NCBI RefSeq assembly: GCF_016135805.1
Contig: NZ_JADWOX010000009.1
Coordinates: 124,001 to 188,000, forward strand
Source: Caulobacter hibisci
Lineage (GTDB): Bacteria; Pseudomonadota; Alphaproteobacteria; Caulobacterales; Caulobacteraceae
Direction: 5' to 3'
Length of the DNA stretch: 64,000 nucleotides
In this document: positions 25,865-34,444 of the stretch, one piece after another
Layout: each line of letters starts with the position of its first letter
Position numbering within the stretch: position 1 is the first letter of the stretch
Made by a program: the position numbers and the translations under genes
The notes under the pieces: generated by a model
What the model was told of the DNA's origin: nothing
Database searches by the model: none
What the model saw: only the letters and a program-made list of their open reading frames with translations

Positions 25865-27019
25865 TCAGCGGTTCGCATTCGCCGCTGAATCGATGTTCCG
25901 TTTTGCCCCGGCCTCTGCGTTGGTAAGTTCGGCCCGATAGGCCTCATCCCTCGCCCGCAGCTCATCGTGGCGCGCTTCCAATAAGGCTCTGGCTTCCTCT
26001 GCGAAGGATAAGGGTCGCCCAGCCACCTGGCAATCCGAGAGGTCGCTGGACATAGCGACATGCTCTTCGGAGATGAGGCCGCTGATGCATACATGGGTGT
26101 CGCTGATGGCGCTGCTGGTCGCAACGTGATTGTCGCTGGTGGCCGTCCAGGTCGCGACGTGGTTGTCCGATCGCCGCATCCATTCCCGCACTTGCGCCGA
26201 TCTCTCGAGCTCCGCCTCGTTGGACAGGTTGACGAACCCGCCGCCGCCCGCGCGCGCGACCGCGGTCAGTTTGGCCGCCTCGCCCGATGGCAGGTTGAAG
26301 CCGATGACATTGATGATCGCCCGCGTGCGGCCGCCGTTGATCCGACGGGCGACGTCCACGGGATCGCCGCCGCAGGTCTCTTCCCCGTCCGACACGACAT
26401 AGATGACCTGCTCACCGCGCGTGGTGGAGGCGGCCAGCAGCGCCTCGGCGCGACCGAGCCCGGCGGCGAGCGGCGTCCAGCCGACCGCGCGGACCTGTCC
26501 CAGCGCCGTGCGGAGGCTCCCCCGGTCCGCCGACATCGGCGCGAGCACGTCGATGGTCGAGCAGGATTTCGCCTTGCCGGCCTGGCTGTTGTTTCCCTGT
26601 TGGCCGAAGACCAGCAGGGACGTCTGCACCGACGCGGGCAGTCCATCGACAAAGCCCAGCGCCGCCTCCCGCGCCAGTTCGAGCTTGGTCCGACCGCCCA
26701 TTTGTCCTGCCATCGAACCGGACCCGTCGATCATCACGATCACGCGCGTCGGCGGGACCCGTGCGCCGATTGCCCCAGCGGGACCTTTCAGCGTCGGCTG
26801 TTGAAGCGCCACATCCTTTTTGAAGCACGCCTCTGGGTCCTTCTTCGTGAACTGGGCGACATAGGCCCGGGCCTCCGCAGAACCTGTTTGGGCTTTTCCC
26901 TCGGACTTGACCAGGTCGCTGTCAGTCGCGGCGCTCTTATCGCTCGAGGGGCCTCCGCAGCCGATCAGTGTAAGGGCAAGCGTAGAGCCCACGAGACTAC
27001 GAACAGGAATAACCATCAT
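25865..27019 (-). CDS. von Willebrand factor A lipoprotein with 11-residue repeats
   Basis: 384 residues from the ATG at 27019, with GAGAGG eight bases upstream; in-frame ATGs at 27037 and 27061 are less likely. A lipoprotein signal ends in LIGC. The vWA domain (about 85-280) has a complete MIDAS (DGSGS, a threonine in GWTPLAAG, and DGEE), so it should bind a divalent metal and a partner protein. A tail of five 11-residue repeats follows (SDNHVATWTAT, SDNHVATSSAI, SDTHVCISGLI, SEEHVAMSSDL, SDCQVAG) and then an acidic, basic helical end. It is probably anchored to a membrane facing the periplasm. Partner unknown. Confidence 0.8.
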   Translation of the reverse strand: MMVIPVRSLVGSTLALTLIGCGGPSSDKSAATDSDLVKSEGKAQTGSAEARAYVAQFTKKDPEACFKKDVALQQPTLKGPAGAIGARVPPTRVIVMIDGSGSMAGQMGGRTKLELAREAALGFVDGLPASVQTSLLVFGQQGNNSQAGKAKSCSTIDVLAPMSADRGSLRTALGQVRAVGWTPLAAGLGRAEALLAASTTRGEQVIYVVSDGEETCGGDPVDVARRINGGRTRAIINVIGFNLPSGEAAKLTAVARAGGGGFVNLSNEAELERSAQVREWMRRSDNHVATWTATSDNHVATSSAISDTHVCISGLISEEHVAMSSDLSDCQVAGRPLSFAEEARALLEARHDELRARDEAYRAELTNAEAGAKRNIDSAANANR

Positions 27020-27103
27020 CTGCGTCGCCTCTCTCATCAGCACGCGGCCGGTCGTAGGCAAAGCCCTAGTAAGGGCGATGCAGTCTTCTCGACCTTGATG
27101 TTG

Positions 27104-27148
27104 AACGCCCGGTTCCTGGAAGCGGTCCTAAGATCGCTTTTGGCGCCA
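27104..27148 (+). repeat. Dispersed intergenic repeat, copy 2
   Basis: GAACGCCCGGTTCCTGGAAG ... ATCGCTTTTGGCGCC, with an AAGCG/CGCTT stem. It lies in the roughly 300-base gap between the vWA and VOC genes, which holds no other recognisable feature. Confidence 0.6.
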
Positions 27149-27316
27149 GCCAGCCGATCCGCGACCTCGTCCGCAGCGACCCCGCCCAGGCTCGTGCAAA
27201 CGCGATCTACCATCGCTGCTATAGCAATCGTTGCTTCCAGTGCGCGTTATGCGCCACCCGATCTATAACGGCCACGCAAGGTTGGACATGCTTGGGACCT
27301 CAGGGGAGCACCATGA

Positions 27317-27760
27317 ATGAAGGCGTTCTTGAAACCAGTATTCGCGATCGCCTTTGCGCTCGCCTGTCAGGCGGCGGCCATGGCTGAGCCGATCGGCCGT
27401 GTGACCGGCATTGGGGGCGTGTTCGTCAAAAGCAAGGATCCCAAAGCCCTGGCGAACTGGTATCGCGATGCCCTTGGCTTGGATGTCGCCGCCTGGGGCG
27501 GTGCGGCGCTGCCTTACGATGCGCCGGGCCACCCGCCTAAGATCTCCTGGATGGCCTTCCCAGACACCTCCGACCACATGGCGCCATCAACGCGCGAGTT
27601 CATGGTCAACTTCGCCGTGGATGACATGGATGCGATTAGCACTCGGCTGCGGGCGTCAAACGTCGCCATTTTAAAGCGCGACGACGACAATGCCTTCGGA
27701 CGGTTTGCCTGGGTGCAAGACCCCGACGGCACGCTGGTTGAGTTGTGGCAGCCTAAATGA
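27317..27760 (+). CDS. Exported VOC/glyoxalase-fold protein
   Basis: 147 residues from ATG 27317. A signal peptide (FAIAFALACQAAAMAEP) is followed by one VOC module: GIGGVFVKSKDPKALANWYR, DALGLDV, ... FAWVQDPDGTLVELWQPK, with the usual metal-binding type residue Glu in VELW. VOC proteins include glyoxalases, dioxygenases and drug-binding proteins; a periplasmic member is unusual and its substrate cannot be predicted. It converges on a short HTH gene. Confidence 0.85.
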   Translation: MKAFLKPVFAIAFALACQAAAMAEPIGRVTGIGGVFVKSKDPKALANWYRDALGLDVAAWGGAALPYDAPGHPPKISWMAFPDTSDHMAPSTREFMVNFAVDDMDAISTRLRASNVAILKRDDDNAFGRFAWVQDPDGTLVELWQPK

Positions 27761-27763
27761 GCC

Positions 27764-28078
27764 CTACGGACCTGGCGCGGGTTCGGCCCCACGCCGCCAT
27801 GGGGTCAGAACCTCGTAGCGGGTCACGTCGGTGGTGCCGGACCGGGTGGGGCGTATCAGGTCTCGCTCGGCAAGATGGATCACCGCGGCCTGAACGCTGC
27901 GCTTTGACAGTCCGGTCCGCTCCGCCAACTGGGCGTGACTGAGGCGAGGGCGGGTATCGCCCAGGGCCGCCAAGGCTAGATAGACCAGAAACGCCGAGGC
28001 CCGGTGATCGTGACCCACCAGGTCGCGCATGAGAGTGTCGAGGACATAGGCGTCCACCGTGTACTGCTTGTTGCTCAT
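27764..28078 (-). CDS. Winged-helix (MarR/HTH) regulator
   Basis: 104 residues from the ATG at 28078. The HTH is in AQLAERTGLSKRSVQAAVIH, LAERDLIRPTRSG, with a wing after it; the N-terminus (VDAYVLDTLMRDLVGHDHRA) is helical and may dimerise. This resembles short helix-turn-helix proteins related to MarR or replication-type regulators. It is divergent from the VOC gene at 28145, which it may control. Confidence 0.8.
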   Translation of the reverse strand: MSNKQYTVDAYVLDTLMRDLVGHDHRASAFLVYLALAALGDTRPRLSHAQLAERTGLSKRSVQAAVIHLAERDLIRPTRSGTTDVTRYEVLTPWRRGAEPAPGP

Positions 28079-28144
28079 CGGACTAGCCGATACCACGCGG
28101 GTCTCTGGTCGCAAGTTGACGGCCTGTGGCGTGGAAACTGGCTG

Positions 28145-28504
28145 GTGATCAAGAAGCTCAACTATGTTGGAATTCCAACCAGAGATCAGGAGCGGGCCCT
28201 AGCCTTTTGGACAGGCGTCATGGGGTTTATCATCACGACGGATCGCCCGATCGGCGACAGGCGCTGGATCGAACTCTCCATCCCAGGCGCCCAAACCGGC
28301 ATCTTGCTCTTCACGCCGGAAGGTCACGAAGACAGAGTTGGCACCTTTTTCAACGGTTCCTTTGGCTGTGACAGCGTGCAGTACGAATACGAACGACTGC
28401 TGGAAAAGGGGGTGACCTTTTTGGCGCCGCCAGAGTTAAAGCCTTTCCCTCATGTCTATTTCCAGGATCCGGACGGGAATACGTTCTTTCTATCAAGCCG
28501 ATGA
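28145..28504 (+). CDS. VOC-family protein (bleomycin-resistance fold)
   Basis: 119 residues from GTG 28145 (MIKKLNYVGIPTRDQERALA). A single VOC domain: FWTGVMGFIITTDRPIGDRR, the central GILLFTPEGHEDRV and the end HVYFQDPDGNTFFLSSR. The order and length match the glyoxalase/bleomycin-resistance group; metal ligands are not definite. Cytoplasmic. It is divergent from the HTH regulator at 27764-28078. Substrate unknown. Confidence 0.85.
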   Translation: MIKKLNYVGIPTRDQERALAFWTGVMGFIITTDRPIGDRRWIELSIPGAQTGILLFTPEGHEDRVGTFFNGSFGCDSVQYEYERLLEKGVTFLAPPELKPFPHVYFQDPDGNTFFLSSR

Positions 28505-28558
28505 CGGATTGCCGCTCAATCTACCGGGTGGTTCGTGTCACCGGCAGACAAGCTCGCT

Positions 28559-28603
28559 GAGCGTCGCCTTCCTGGAGAGATCGTCGAGTCCGCAATTGGC
28601 GCA
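28559..28603 (+). repeat. Dispersed intergenic repeat, copy 3
   Basis: GAGCGTCGCCTTCCTGGAGA ... GTCCGCAATTGGCGCAC, adjacent to the nhaA leader. Confidence 0.55.
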
Positions 28604-28604
28604 C

Positions 28605-28735
28605 CTAGGCCCGCCGTCCATGCGCCCGTGAAGCTAGACGGCGCATAGCCACGCACGGCTGAGACCTTGTTCGCACGAGGGTTGGATGCGATAGACAGGG
28701 CTGGGTGGTCAGCCGTGTTGGTTGATCAGGGTTTA
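28605..28735 (+). promoter_or_regulatory. Structured nhaA leader, possible nhaA-I-type riboswitch
   Basis: Within about 130 bases before nhaA there are several perfect pairings. ATGCGCC (28620-28626) pairs with GGCGCAT (28640-28646). This competes with GCCGTC (28613-28618) with GACGGC (28637-28642). CACGGCTGA (28654-28662) pairs with TCAGCCGTG (28709-28717), extended by ACC/GGT. Alternative pairings, a purine-rich loop GTGAAGCTAGAC and the place upstream of a Na+/H+ antiporter gene suggest a cation-responsive riboswitch of the nhaA-I class. I recall that class only loosely and cannot verify its consensus. Confidence 0.5.
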
Positions 28736-28769
28736 CGTTGGTCGGGCCGCCAGCGCGGAGACCCGCGCC

Positions 28770-29963
28770 ATGCTTGACCGCCCCCGCAAGCTGTCTGTCT
28801 TACGAGAACTTCTGGACAGCGGAGCCGCCGGCGGGCTCCTCCTCATGGCCGCCGCCGTGCTCGCGCTTTTCGTCGCCAATTCACCGTTCGCGGACAACTA
28901 CTTCAGCGCGCTTCACACGTCGTTCGCCGGTCTCGACCTTCTCCATTGGATCAACGATGGCCTGATGGCGATCTTCTTCCTGTTCGTCGGGCTGGAGATC
29001 AAGCGCGAGTTCCTGGACGGGCAGTTGGCCACCTGGTCAAACCGAGCGCTGCCGTGCATCGCCGCGGCCGGCGGTGTTGTCATTCCCGGACTCATCTATG
29101 CCGGTTTCAATACAGCAAGCAGCGACACACTTCGCGGCTGGGCGATCCCGACCGCAACAGACATCGCCTTTGCGCTCGGCGTTCTCTCGCTCCTGGGTCC
29201 GCGAGTTCCGACGAGCCTCAAGGTTTTTCTGGCGACGCTCGCCATTGTTGACGACCTCGCGGCGGTGCTGATCATCGCCGTGTTCTACACCGCCGAACTC
29301 AATGTCGCGGCGCTCGCGGGGGCAGTGATCGCCAGCCTGCTGCTGGTGGGCCTCAACCGGCTAAAAGTGACGAGGCTCGCGCCCTATCTGGTGCTCGGCC
29401 TTGCCCTTTGGTGGCTCGTCTTCCTGTCGGGCATCCACGCCACGATCGCCGGCGTGGTCCTGGCCATGACCATTCCCTTGCACGCCTCAAAGGCCGCGCC
29501 GGACGATGCGACCTCGCCGCTCCATCGCCTGGAACACGGGCTGTCGCCCTGGGTGGCGTTCCTGGTCGTCCCGATCTTCGGCTTCGCCAATGCCGGCGTA
29601 TCCTTCGCCGGCATGACGGCTTCGGTGCTTTTCCAGCGCGTCACGCTGGGCGTGGCCTTGGGTCTGTTCCTGGGCAAGCCAGCCGGCGTCTTCCTGGCGG
29701 CATGGCTGGCGATCCGCTTGCGGATCGCGTGCTTGCCCGTCGCGGCCTCCTGGCTCCAACTTTACGGTGTCAGTCTGCTGTGCGGGATTGGTTTTACAAT
29801 GAGCCTCTTCATTGGGCTCCTGGCGTTCAAGGATGCGGCGCTTCAAGACGAGGTGAAGGTGGGGGTTCTTGTCGGCTCGCTTGCTTCAGCGTTGCTTGGA
29901 GCCGCCCTGTTGAGCCGTTCCAAGAAGCGCCTACCAGTTGCGGCTCAAACGCTTGAAGCGTGA
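28770..29963 (+). CDS. nhaA: Na+/H+ antiporter NhaA
   Basis: 397 residues from ATG 28770 with GGAG at 28757-28760. About 12 hydrophobic segments. It has NhaA signatures: [38 protein letters not shown] and [20 protein letters not shown], whose adjacent Asp pair is the Na+/H+ exchange site. Full length for the family. It would expel Na+ or Li+ in exchange for protons at high pH or salt. The 265 bases upstream hold a repeat and a structured leader. Confidence 0.97.
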   Translation: MLDRPRKLSVLRELLDSGAAGGLLLMAAAVLALFVANSPFADNYFSALHTSFAGLDLLHWINDGLMAIFFLFVGLEIKREFLDGQLATWSNRALPCIAAAGGVVIPGLIYAGFNTASSDTLRGWAIPTATDIAFALGVLSLLGPRVPTSLKVFLATLAIVDDLAAVLIIAVFYTAELNVAALAGAVIASLLLVGLNRLKVTRLAPYLVLGLALWWLVFLSGIHATIAGVVLAMTIPLHASKAAPDDATSPLHRLEHGLSPWVAFLVVPIFGFANAGVSFAGMTASVLFQRVTLGVALGLFLGKPAGVFLAAWLAIRLRIACLPVAASWLQLYGVSLLCGIGFTMSLFIGLLAFKDAALQDEVKVGVLVGSLASALLGAALLSRSKKRLPVAAQTLEA

Positions 29964-30011
29964 CAGCCGAGCGTTTCGTGGCCGGTGATCACTCGATGAA
30001 TCTGCCCCGCA

Positions 30012-30055
30012 AAGGTCGTGTTCCTGGAGCCGGCCCAGGGTCGGCTCCTGGCGCT
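30012..30055 (+). repeat. Dispersed intergenic repeat, copy 4
   Basis: AAGGTCGTGTTCCTGGAGCC ... GGTCGGCTCCTGGCGCT, with a perfect 7-bp stem GGAGCCG/CGGCTCC. It may also act as terminator for nhaA. Confidence 0.6.
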
Positions 30056-30144
30056 ACGTGGCCGCTAGCCGGATATCCGAGCCCCGCAGCGCAGGGTCAG
30101 GGCGGCGACAGCGGGCGGCAGGTCAGACCCTCGCGGCGGCTGCG

Positions 30145-30669
30145 TCACGCGTGGGCTGATAGCGCGCTGCTCGTCTGAGACGCCTCCATCACGACTGTTT
30201 GGCTCTGACCCGGCGGCTTCGCATAATCGACGAGTGAGACGATCCGCGGCTCCGCCTTCAGCACCGCGATGCTGTTGGCCGCAGGGTGGGGCGAGAACGC
30301 CGCCCCAGCCGGCGTGCTCCAAAGCAGAGTATTGAGCTGAGAGATGCGCCCCACGTCGGTGACTTCGGTGACCATGGCGGCCATGGAGAGGCCGATCGCG
30401 CGTGATCGGCCAGCGCCGCCAATGGTGATCGACACCCGACCGTCCCGCTGGACATTCGCCAGTTTTTGGCTCTCGCGGGCCACGACAAAATACAACGCCC
30501 CGCCGTCATGCAGATAGTTGACGTGCGTGGCCTGCGGCCAGCCGTCGGGCCGGTTCGTGGCCAAGGTCATGACTTGGTTGTCGTCGAGAACGGCGTCGAT
30601 ACGGCGTCGTTGCTCAGGCGAGATCAAAGCGGCTTCCCCGTCAGAGCAACTGAGGCTGTCCGTGGGCAT
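30145..30669 (-). CDS. Pyridoxamine 5'-phosphate oxidase-fold FMN-binding protein
   Basis: 174 residues from the ATG at 30669 (AGGAA seven bases upstream). Pattern MTLATNRPDGWPQATHVNYL, then LYFVVARESQKLANVQRDGR and VSITIGG matches the split-barrel PNPOx-like fold. These proteins bind FMN or F420-like cofactors and reduce or sense small molecules. The FMN dimer interface helix is visible, but the substrate is not defined. It ends near repeat copy 4 and faces the divergent pta-like gene. Confidence 0.85.
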   Translation of the reverse strand: MPTDSLSCSDGEAALISPEQRRRIDAVLDDNQVMTLATNRPDGWPQATHVNYLHDGGALYFVVARESQKLANVQRDGRVSITIGGAGRSRAIGLSMAAMVTEVTDVGRISQLNTLLWSTPAGAAFSPHPAANSIAVLKAEPRIVSLVDYAKPPGQSQTVVMEASQTSSALSAHA

Positions 30670-30788
30670 GGCGTCGTTCCTGGTCGCTGGGGGAATCTTG
30701 GCCGGCCGCCGCCAGCGCACGGACGTGGCAGCCACCCCATGCTAATGCTCGCGGGGCCCTAAAGGCTGCGACAGCCAGGGAGGGACTG

Positions 30789-31754
30789 ATGATCCAGGCG
30801 GGCGAAGAGAGCGGCTTTCACACCCACGGTTGGCGCCGGACGGTGCTGGCGCGATGCGCGGGCGCGCCCCCGGTCCCGACGGCGGTGGCCCATCCCTGCG
30901 ACGTCAGTTCGATCAGCGCCGCGGTAGAGAGCGCGGCCCTGGGCTTGATCGCGCCGATCCTGGTGGGCCCCCGCGCCCGGATCCAGGCCGCCGCCGATCT
31001 GGCCAAGGTGGATATTTCGACCTTTCGTCTAGAGGATGCGCCGCACAGCCATGCCGCCGCCGCGCGCGCCGTCGCCTTGGTCCGCGCGGGTGAGGCGCAG
31101 CTGCTGATGAAAGGCTCGCTCCACACCGACGAGCTGATGAGCGCCGTGATGGCGGTCGAGACCGGATTGCGCACTGAGCGGCGGATCAGCCACGTCTATC
31201 TGATGGACGTCCCCCGCTACCCGCGGCCGCTGCTGATCACCGACGGCGCGATCAATATCGCCCCGTCCCTGGCCGACAAGCGCGACATCGTCCAGAACGC
31301 GATCGATCTGGCGCTGGTGCTCGGCCTTGAGACCCCCAAGGTGGCGATCCTGTCCGCCGTCGAGACCGTGAACCCCAAGATCCAGTCGACGCTCGACGCG
31401 GCCGCCCTCTGCAAGATGGCTGATCGTGGCCAGATCACCGGCGGTGTGCTCGATGGCCCGCTGGCGTTCGACAACGCCATCAGTCCGGACGCGGCCAGGG
31501 ACAAGGGCATCGTTTCGCCGGTCGCGGGGGAGGCCGATATCCTGGTCGTGCCAGATCTGGTGGCGGGCAATATCCTGGCCAAGCAGCTGACCTTCCTGGC
31601 CGGCGCCGACGCCGCCGGCGTCGTGGTCGGCGCGAAGGTCCCGATTATCCTGACCAGCCGCGCCGATCCAGAAAGCGCCCGCATCGCCTCGTGCGCGGTG
31701 GCGGTGCTGATGGCGCGCGCGGCTCAGGCCGCAGCAGCCAAGGCCGCCCTGTGA
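30789..31754 (+). CDS. Phosphate acetyl/butyryltransferase
   Basis: 321 residues. PTB/PTA fold: DVSSISAAVESAALGLIAPI at the start, a middle with QLLMKGSLHTDELMSAVMAV and the catalytic-side DGPLAFDNAISPDAARDKGI. It lacks the N-terminal enoyl-hydratase (MaoC) domain often fused to this family in alphaproteobacteria. It should interconvert acetyl-CoA and acetyl-phosphate. GTGA overlap with ackA (stop 31752-31754, start 31751) makes a tight operon. The ribosome site GGGAGGG lies upstream of ATG 30789. Confidence 0.92.
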   Translation: MIQAGEESGFHTHGWRRTVLARCAGAPPVPTAVAHPCDVSSISAAVESAALGLIAPILVGPRARIQAAADLAKVDISTFRLEDAPHSHAAAARAVALVRAGEAQLLMKGSLHTDELMSAVMAVETGLRTERRISHVYLMDVPRYPRPLLITDGAINIAPSLADKRDIVQNAIDLALVLGLETPKVAILSAVETVNPKIQSTLDAAALCKMADRGQITGGVLDGPLAFDNAISPDAARDKGIVSPVAGEADILVVPDLVAGNILAKQLTFLAGADAAGVVVGAKVPIILTSRADPESARIASCAVAVLMARAAQAAAAKAAL

Positions 31755-32938
31755 GCCAGGCAATCCTCACGCTCAACGCCGGTTCTTCGAGCCTGAAGTT
31801 CGCGGTCTTCGCGGTCAACCCTGGCGATGAAGTCAAGCCTCGCCTGCGCGGCAAGGTCGAGAACATCGGCGCCGCGCCCCACATGGTCGCGGTGGATGCT
31901 GACGGCGCCGTCTTGGTCGAGCGACGCTGGAGCGCTGACGCGGGGTTGGCGCACGAGGCCTTTCTCGAGCCGCTGCTGGAATGGATCGACGATCATCTGG
32001 GCCAAGCACGCCTGAAGGCGATCGGCCACCGCGTGGTCCATGGCGGCGCCTCGTTCACGACGCCGGTTCTCGTCACCGAGCCGGTGCTGTCGGCCTTGGA
32101 CGCCCTGACGCCCATGGCCCCCCTGCATCAGCCGCACAACCTGGCGGCCATCAGAGCCGCCCAGGCGGCGCGCCCCGGCCTGCCGCAGGTCGCCTGTTTC
32201 GACACCGCCTTCCACAGCGCTCACGCCGACGTCGTGACCCGCTTTGCGCTGCCGCGCGCCTGGCACGAGCAGGGCGTGCGGCGCTACGGATTTCACGGAC
32301 TGTCTTACGAGTATGTCGCCGGACGATTGCAAGCGCTCGATCCGGCGCTATCGGCCGGCAAGGTGCTGGTCGCCCACCTTGGGGCTGGCGCCAGTCTCTG
32401 CGCGATCAGCTCGGGCCAAAGCCTAGACACCACCATGGGCTTTACCGCCCTGGACGGACTGATGATGGGCACGCGGTGCGGGGCGCTCGATCCTGGCGTG
32501 ATCCTCTATCTGCAACAGCAGGCGGGCCTCACCCCGGCCGCTGTCGAAGATCTATTGTACAATAGATCCGGCCTCCTGGGCGTGTCGCAGGTGTCCAGCG
32601 ACATGCGCGCCTTGCTGGCCAGCGAGGATCCCAAAGCCCAGCAAGCCGTCGATCTCTTCGTGTTTCGCATCGCCCGCGAGGCCGGCGCGCTGATGTCGTC
32701 GCTCGGCGGCCTGGATGGCGTGGTCTTCACCGGCGGCATCGGCGAGAACGCCGCGGCGATCCGAAACGCCGTCGCCAACCGCCTGGCCTGGACTGGCCTT
32801 GTCCTTGACCAAGGCGCCAACCAACAGGGCCAAGGCCTCGTCAGCGACAGCCAGAGCAGGGTGGCGGTCTGGGTGATCCCCACGGACGAGGAGGTGATGA
32901 TCGCCCGTCATGCCCTGGAGATCATCAAGGACCTATGA
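31751..32938 (+). CDS. ackA: Acetate kinase
   Basis: 395 residues from GTG 31751 (SQAILTLNAGSSSLKFAVF). ASKHA-fold features: NAGSSSLK phosphate motif, GHRVVHGG, FDTAFH, RRYGFHGLSYEYV, HLGAGAS and DTTMGFTALDGLMMGTRCG, then TGGIGENA. Full length for the family. It makes ATP from acetyl-phosphate, so with the upstream transferase it completes acetate fermentation or overflow. The acetyl-phosphate made can also phosphorylate response regulators; the several two-component kinases nearby are suggestive. The end overlaps the convergent cytochrome gene by six bases. Confidence 0.95.
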   Translation: MSQAILTLNAGSSSLKFAVFAVNPGDEVKPRLRGKVENIGAAPHMVAVDADGAVLVERRWSADAGLAHEAFLEPLLEWIDDHLGQARLKAIGHRVVHGGASFTTPVLVTEPVLSALDALTPMAPLHQPHNLAAIRAAQAARPGLPQVACFDTAFHSAHADVVTRFALPRAWHEQGVRRYGFHGLSYEYVAGRLQALDPALSAGKVLVAHLGAGASLCAISSGQSLDTTMGFTALDGLMMGTRCGALDPGVILYLQQQAGLTPAAVEDLLYNRSGLLGVSQVSSDMRALLASEDPKAQQAVDLFVFRIAREAGALMSSLGGLDGVVFTGGIGENAAAIRNAVANRLAWTGLVLDQGANQQGQGLVSDSQSRVAVWVIPTDEEVMIARHALEIIKDL

Positions 32939-33331
32939 CTTGAGGCGGCCTTTCGAGCGCGGCGGTTCCAGGCTTTTGAGATAGGCCGCCAGTTGGGCGA
33001 TCTCGTCGTCGCCGAGCACCGCCATGGGCATGCGTGGATGGCGCCTCGGCGAGCCCTCCTCGGGCATGCGCGAGGGTTGCAGCATGCCTTCCTCCAGAAG
33101 CTCAGCCAGGCCGCCGGCCCTATAACGCTTGTGCAGATCGCGAAACCGCGGCGCATCGGCTAACGGGCTCGGACCCTTGTCGACGGCGTGACAACCCCCG
33201 CAGTGTCTCTCAGCCAGACGTCTGCCGCCTCTGACCTCGTCAGCACGTTCAGCGGCGAGCGCGCCCGTACCGGTTGCCAGAACGAAAGCGGCGGTGACCA
33301 AGGCCAAGATTCTATGGATCATTTTGGTCAT
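32933..33331 (-). CDS. Small periplasmic c-type cytochrome
   Basis: 132 residues from the ATG at 33331. Signal peptide (ILALVTAAFVLATGTGALAA), heme-binding CGGCH, and a Met-rich end with RMPEEGS and RMPMAVLGDDEIA that could supply the axial Met. Class I mono-heme. It starts four bases after the alcohol dehydrogenase gene ends, so the pair is an operon; it might take electrons from an associated oxidation or from the respiratory chain. The dehydrogenase uses NAD, so direct electron transfer is not implied. Confidence 0.85.
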   Translation of the reverse strand: MTKMIHRILALVTAAFVLATGTGALAAERADEVRGGRRLAERHCGGCHAVDKGPSPLADAPRFRDLHKRYRAGGLAELLEEGMLQPSRMPEEGSPRRHPRMPMAVLGDDEIAQLAAYLKSLEPPRSKGRLKS

Positions 33332-33335
33332 CGTC

Positions 33336-34364
33336 TCACGCGAATTCAAGGACGACACGAGATGGGACCTGACCATGCTTCAGCCGGTCCAGCACATCGT
33401 TGATGGCCGACAGCGGTTGGATCTCGATGTCCGCCTTGACCTTCCCGGCCGCGGCGAAGGCCAGGGCCTCGGCCATGTCCTGGCGCGTGCCGACGAAGGA
33501 TCCGCGAATGGTGATGCAGTTGGCGACTACGTCGAACAGCGGCACTGGGAATTCGCCGGCCGGCAGGCCGACCAGGACGCAGGTCCCGCGCTTGCGCGTC
33601 ATGGCGACGCCCTGATGGAACGCCTCAAGCGAAGGCGCGGTGATCAGCACGCCATGGGCCCCGCCGCCTGTCGCATCCCTCAACGCCTCTATGACGCCAC
33701 CGCCTTGGGCGTTGAAGACTAGGTCCGCGCCAAGGCGCGTCGCATGGGCCAGCTTGCCATCGTCGATATCGACGGCGCAGACCCGAAAACCCATGGCCTT
33801 GCCGTACTGGATGGCCAGGTGGCCCAGCCCGCCGGCGCCCGAGATCGCCACCCAGTCGCCCGGCTTGGCGGCGGTCTCCTTGAGACCCTTGTAGCAGGTG
33901 ACGCCGGCGCAGATGATCGGCGCGGCCTGAGCCGCGCTCAAGCCATCCGGGATGCGGGCGACATAGTCGGGATCGGCCAGCAGAAATTCCGCAAAGCCGC
34001 CGTTCTGAGTGTAGCCGCCAAACTGCGCCTCGCCGCAGACCGTCTCCCAGGCTGAAAGGCAGTGCTCGCAGTGACCGCAAGCCGAATAGAGCCACGGCGC
34101 GCCGACGAGGTCGCCCAGCTTCACCGCCGTAACGCCCGCGCCCAAGGCGACAACCCGGCCAATGGCCTCGTGCCCTGGGATGAACGGCGGCGTTGGCCTG
34201 ACCGGCCAGTCGCCATTGGCCGCGTGAAGGTCGGTGTGGCAGACGCCACAGGCCTCGGTCTTGATCAGGATCTGGCCAGCGGCCGGTACCGGGATATCTA
34301 GGGATTGCAGCGCCAGCGGCGCGCCAAACGCCACAACGACCGCAGCTTGCATCTTCGAGGACAT
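33336..34364 (-). CDS. adhP: Zinc-dependent alcohol dehydrogenase, AdhP type
   Basis: 342 residues, cytosolic. Zinc MDR alcohol dehydrogenase: ACGVCHTDLHAANGDWPV, the catalytic-zinc GHEAIGRV, structural-zinc Cys cluster CGHCEHCLSAWETVC, Rossmann motif GAGGLGHLA. It most resembles bacterial AdhP/AdhA, which interconverts ethanol and acetaldehyde with NAD. Co-localisation with pta and ackA suggests micro-aerobic or fermentative overflow. It shares its operon with the cytochrome gene. Confidence 0.93.
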   Translation of the reverse strand: MSSKMQAAVVVAFGAPLALQSLDIPVPAAGQILIKTEACGVCHTDLHAANGDWPVRPTPPFIPGHEAIGRVVALGAGVTAVKLGDLVGAPWLYSACGHCEHCLSAWETVCGEAQFGGYTQNGGFAEFLLADPDYVARIPDGLSAAQAAPIICAGVTCYKGLKETAAKPGDWVAISGAGGLGHLAIQYGKAMGFRVCAVDIDDGKLAHATRLGADLVFNAQGGGVIEALRDATGGGAHGVLITAPSLEAFHQGVAMTRKRGTCVLVGLPAGEFPVPLFDVVANCITIRGSFVGTRQDMAEALAFAAAGKVKADIEIQPLSAINDVLDRLKHGQVPSRVVLEFA

Positions 34365-34444
34365 GGGGTTGGCCCTTAAAAGTCTCGCCTCCGGTCAGAC
34401 GCTCAGGTCCGGGTCGCACTGGAAATCCAGCGCGAGCAAAGTCG

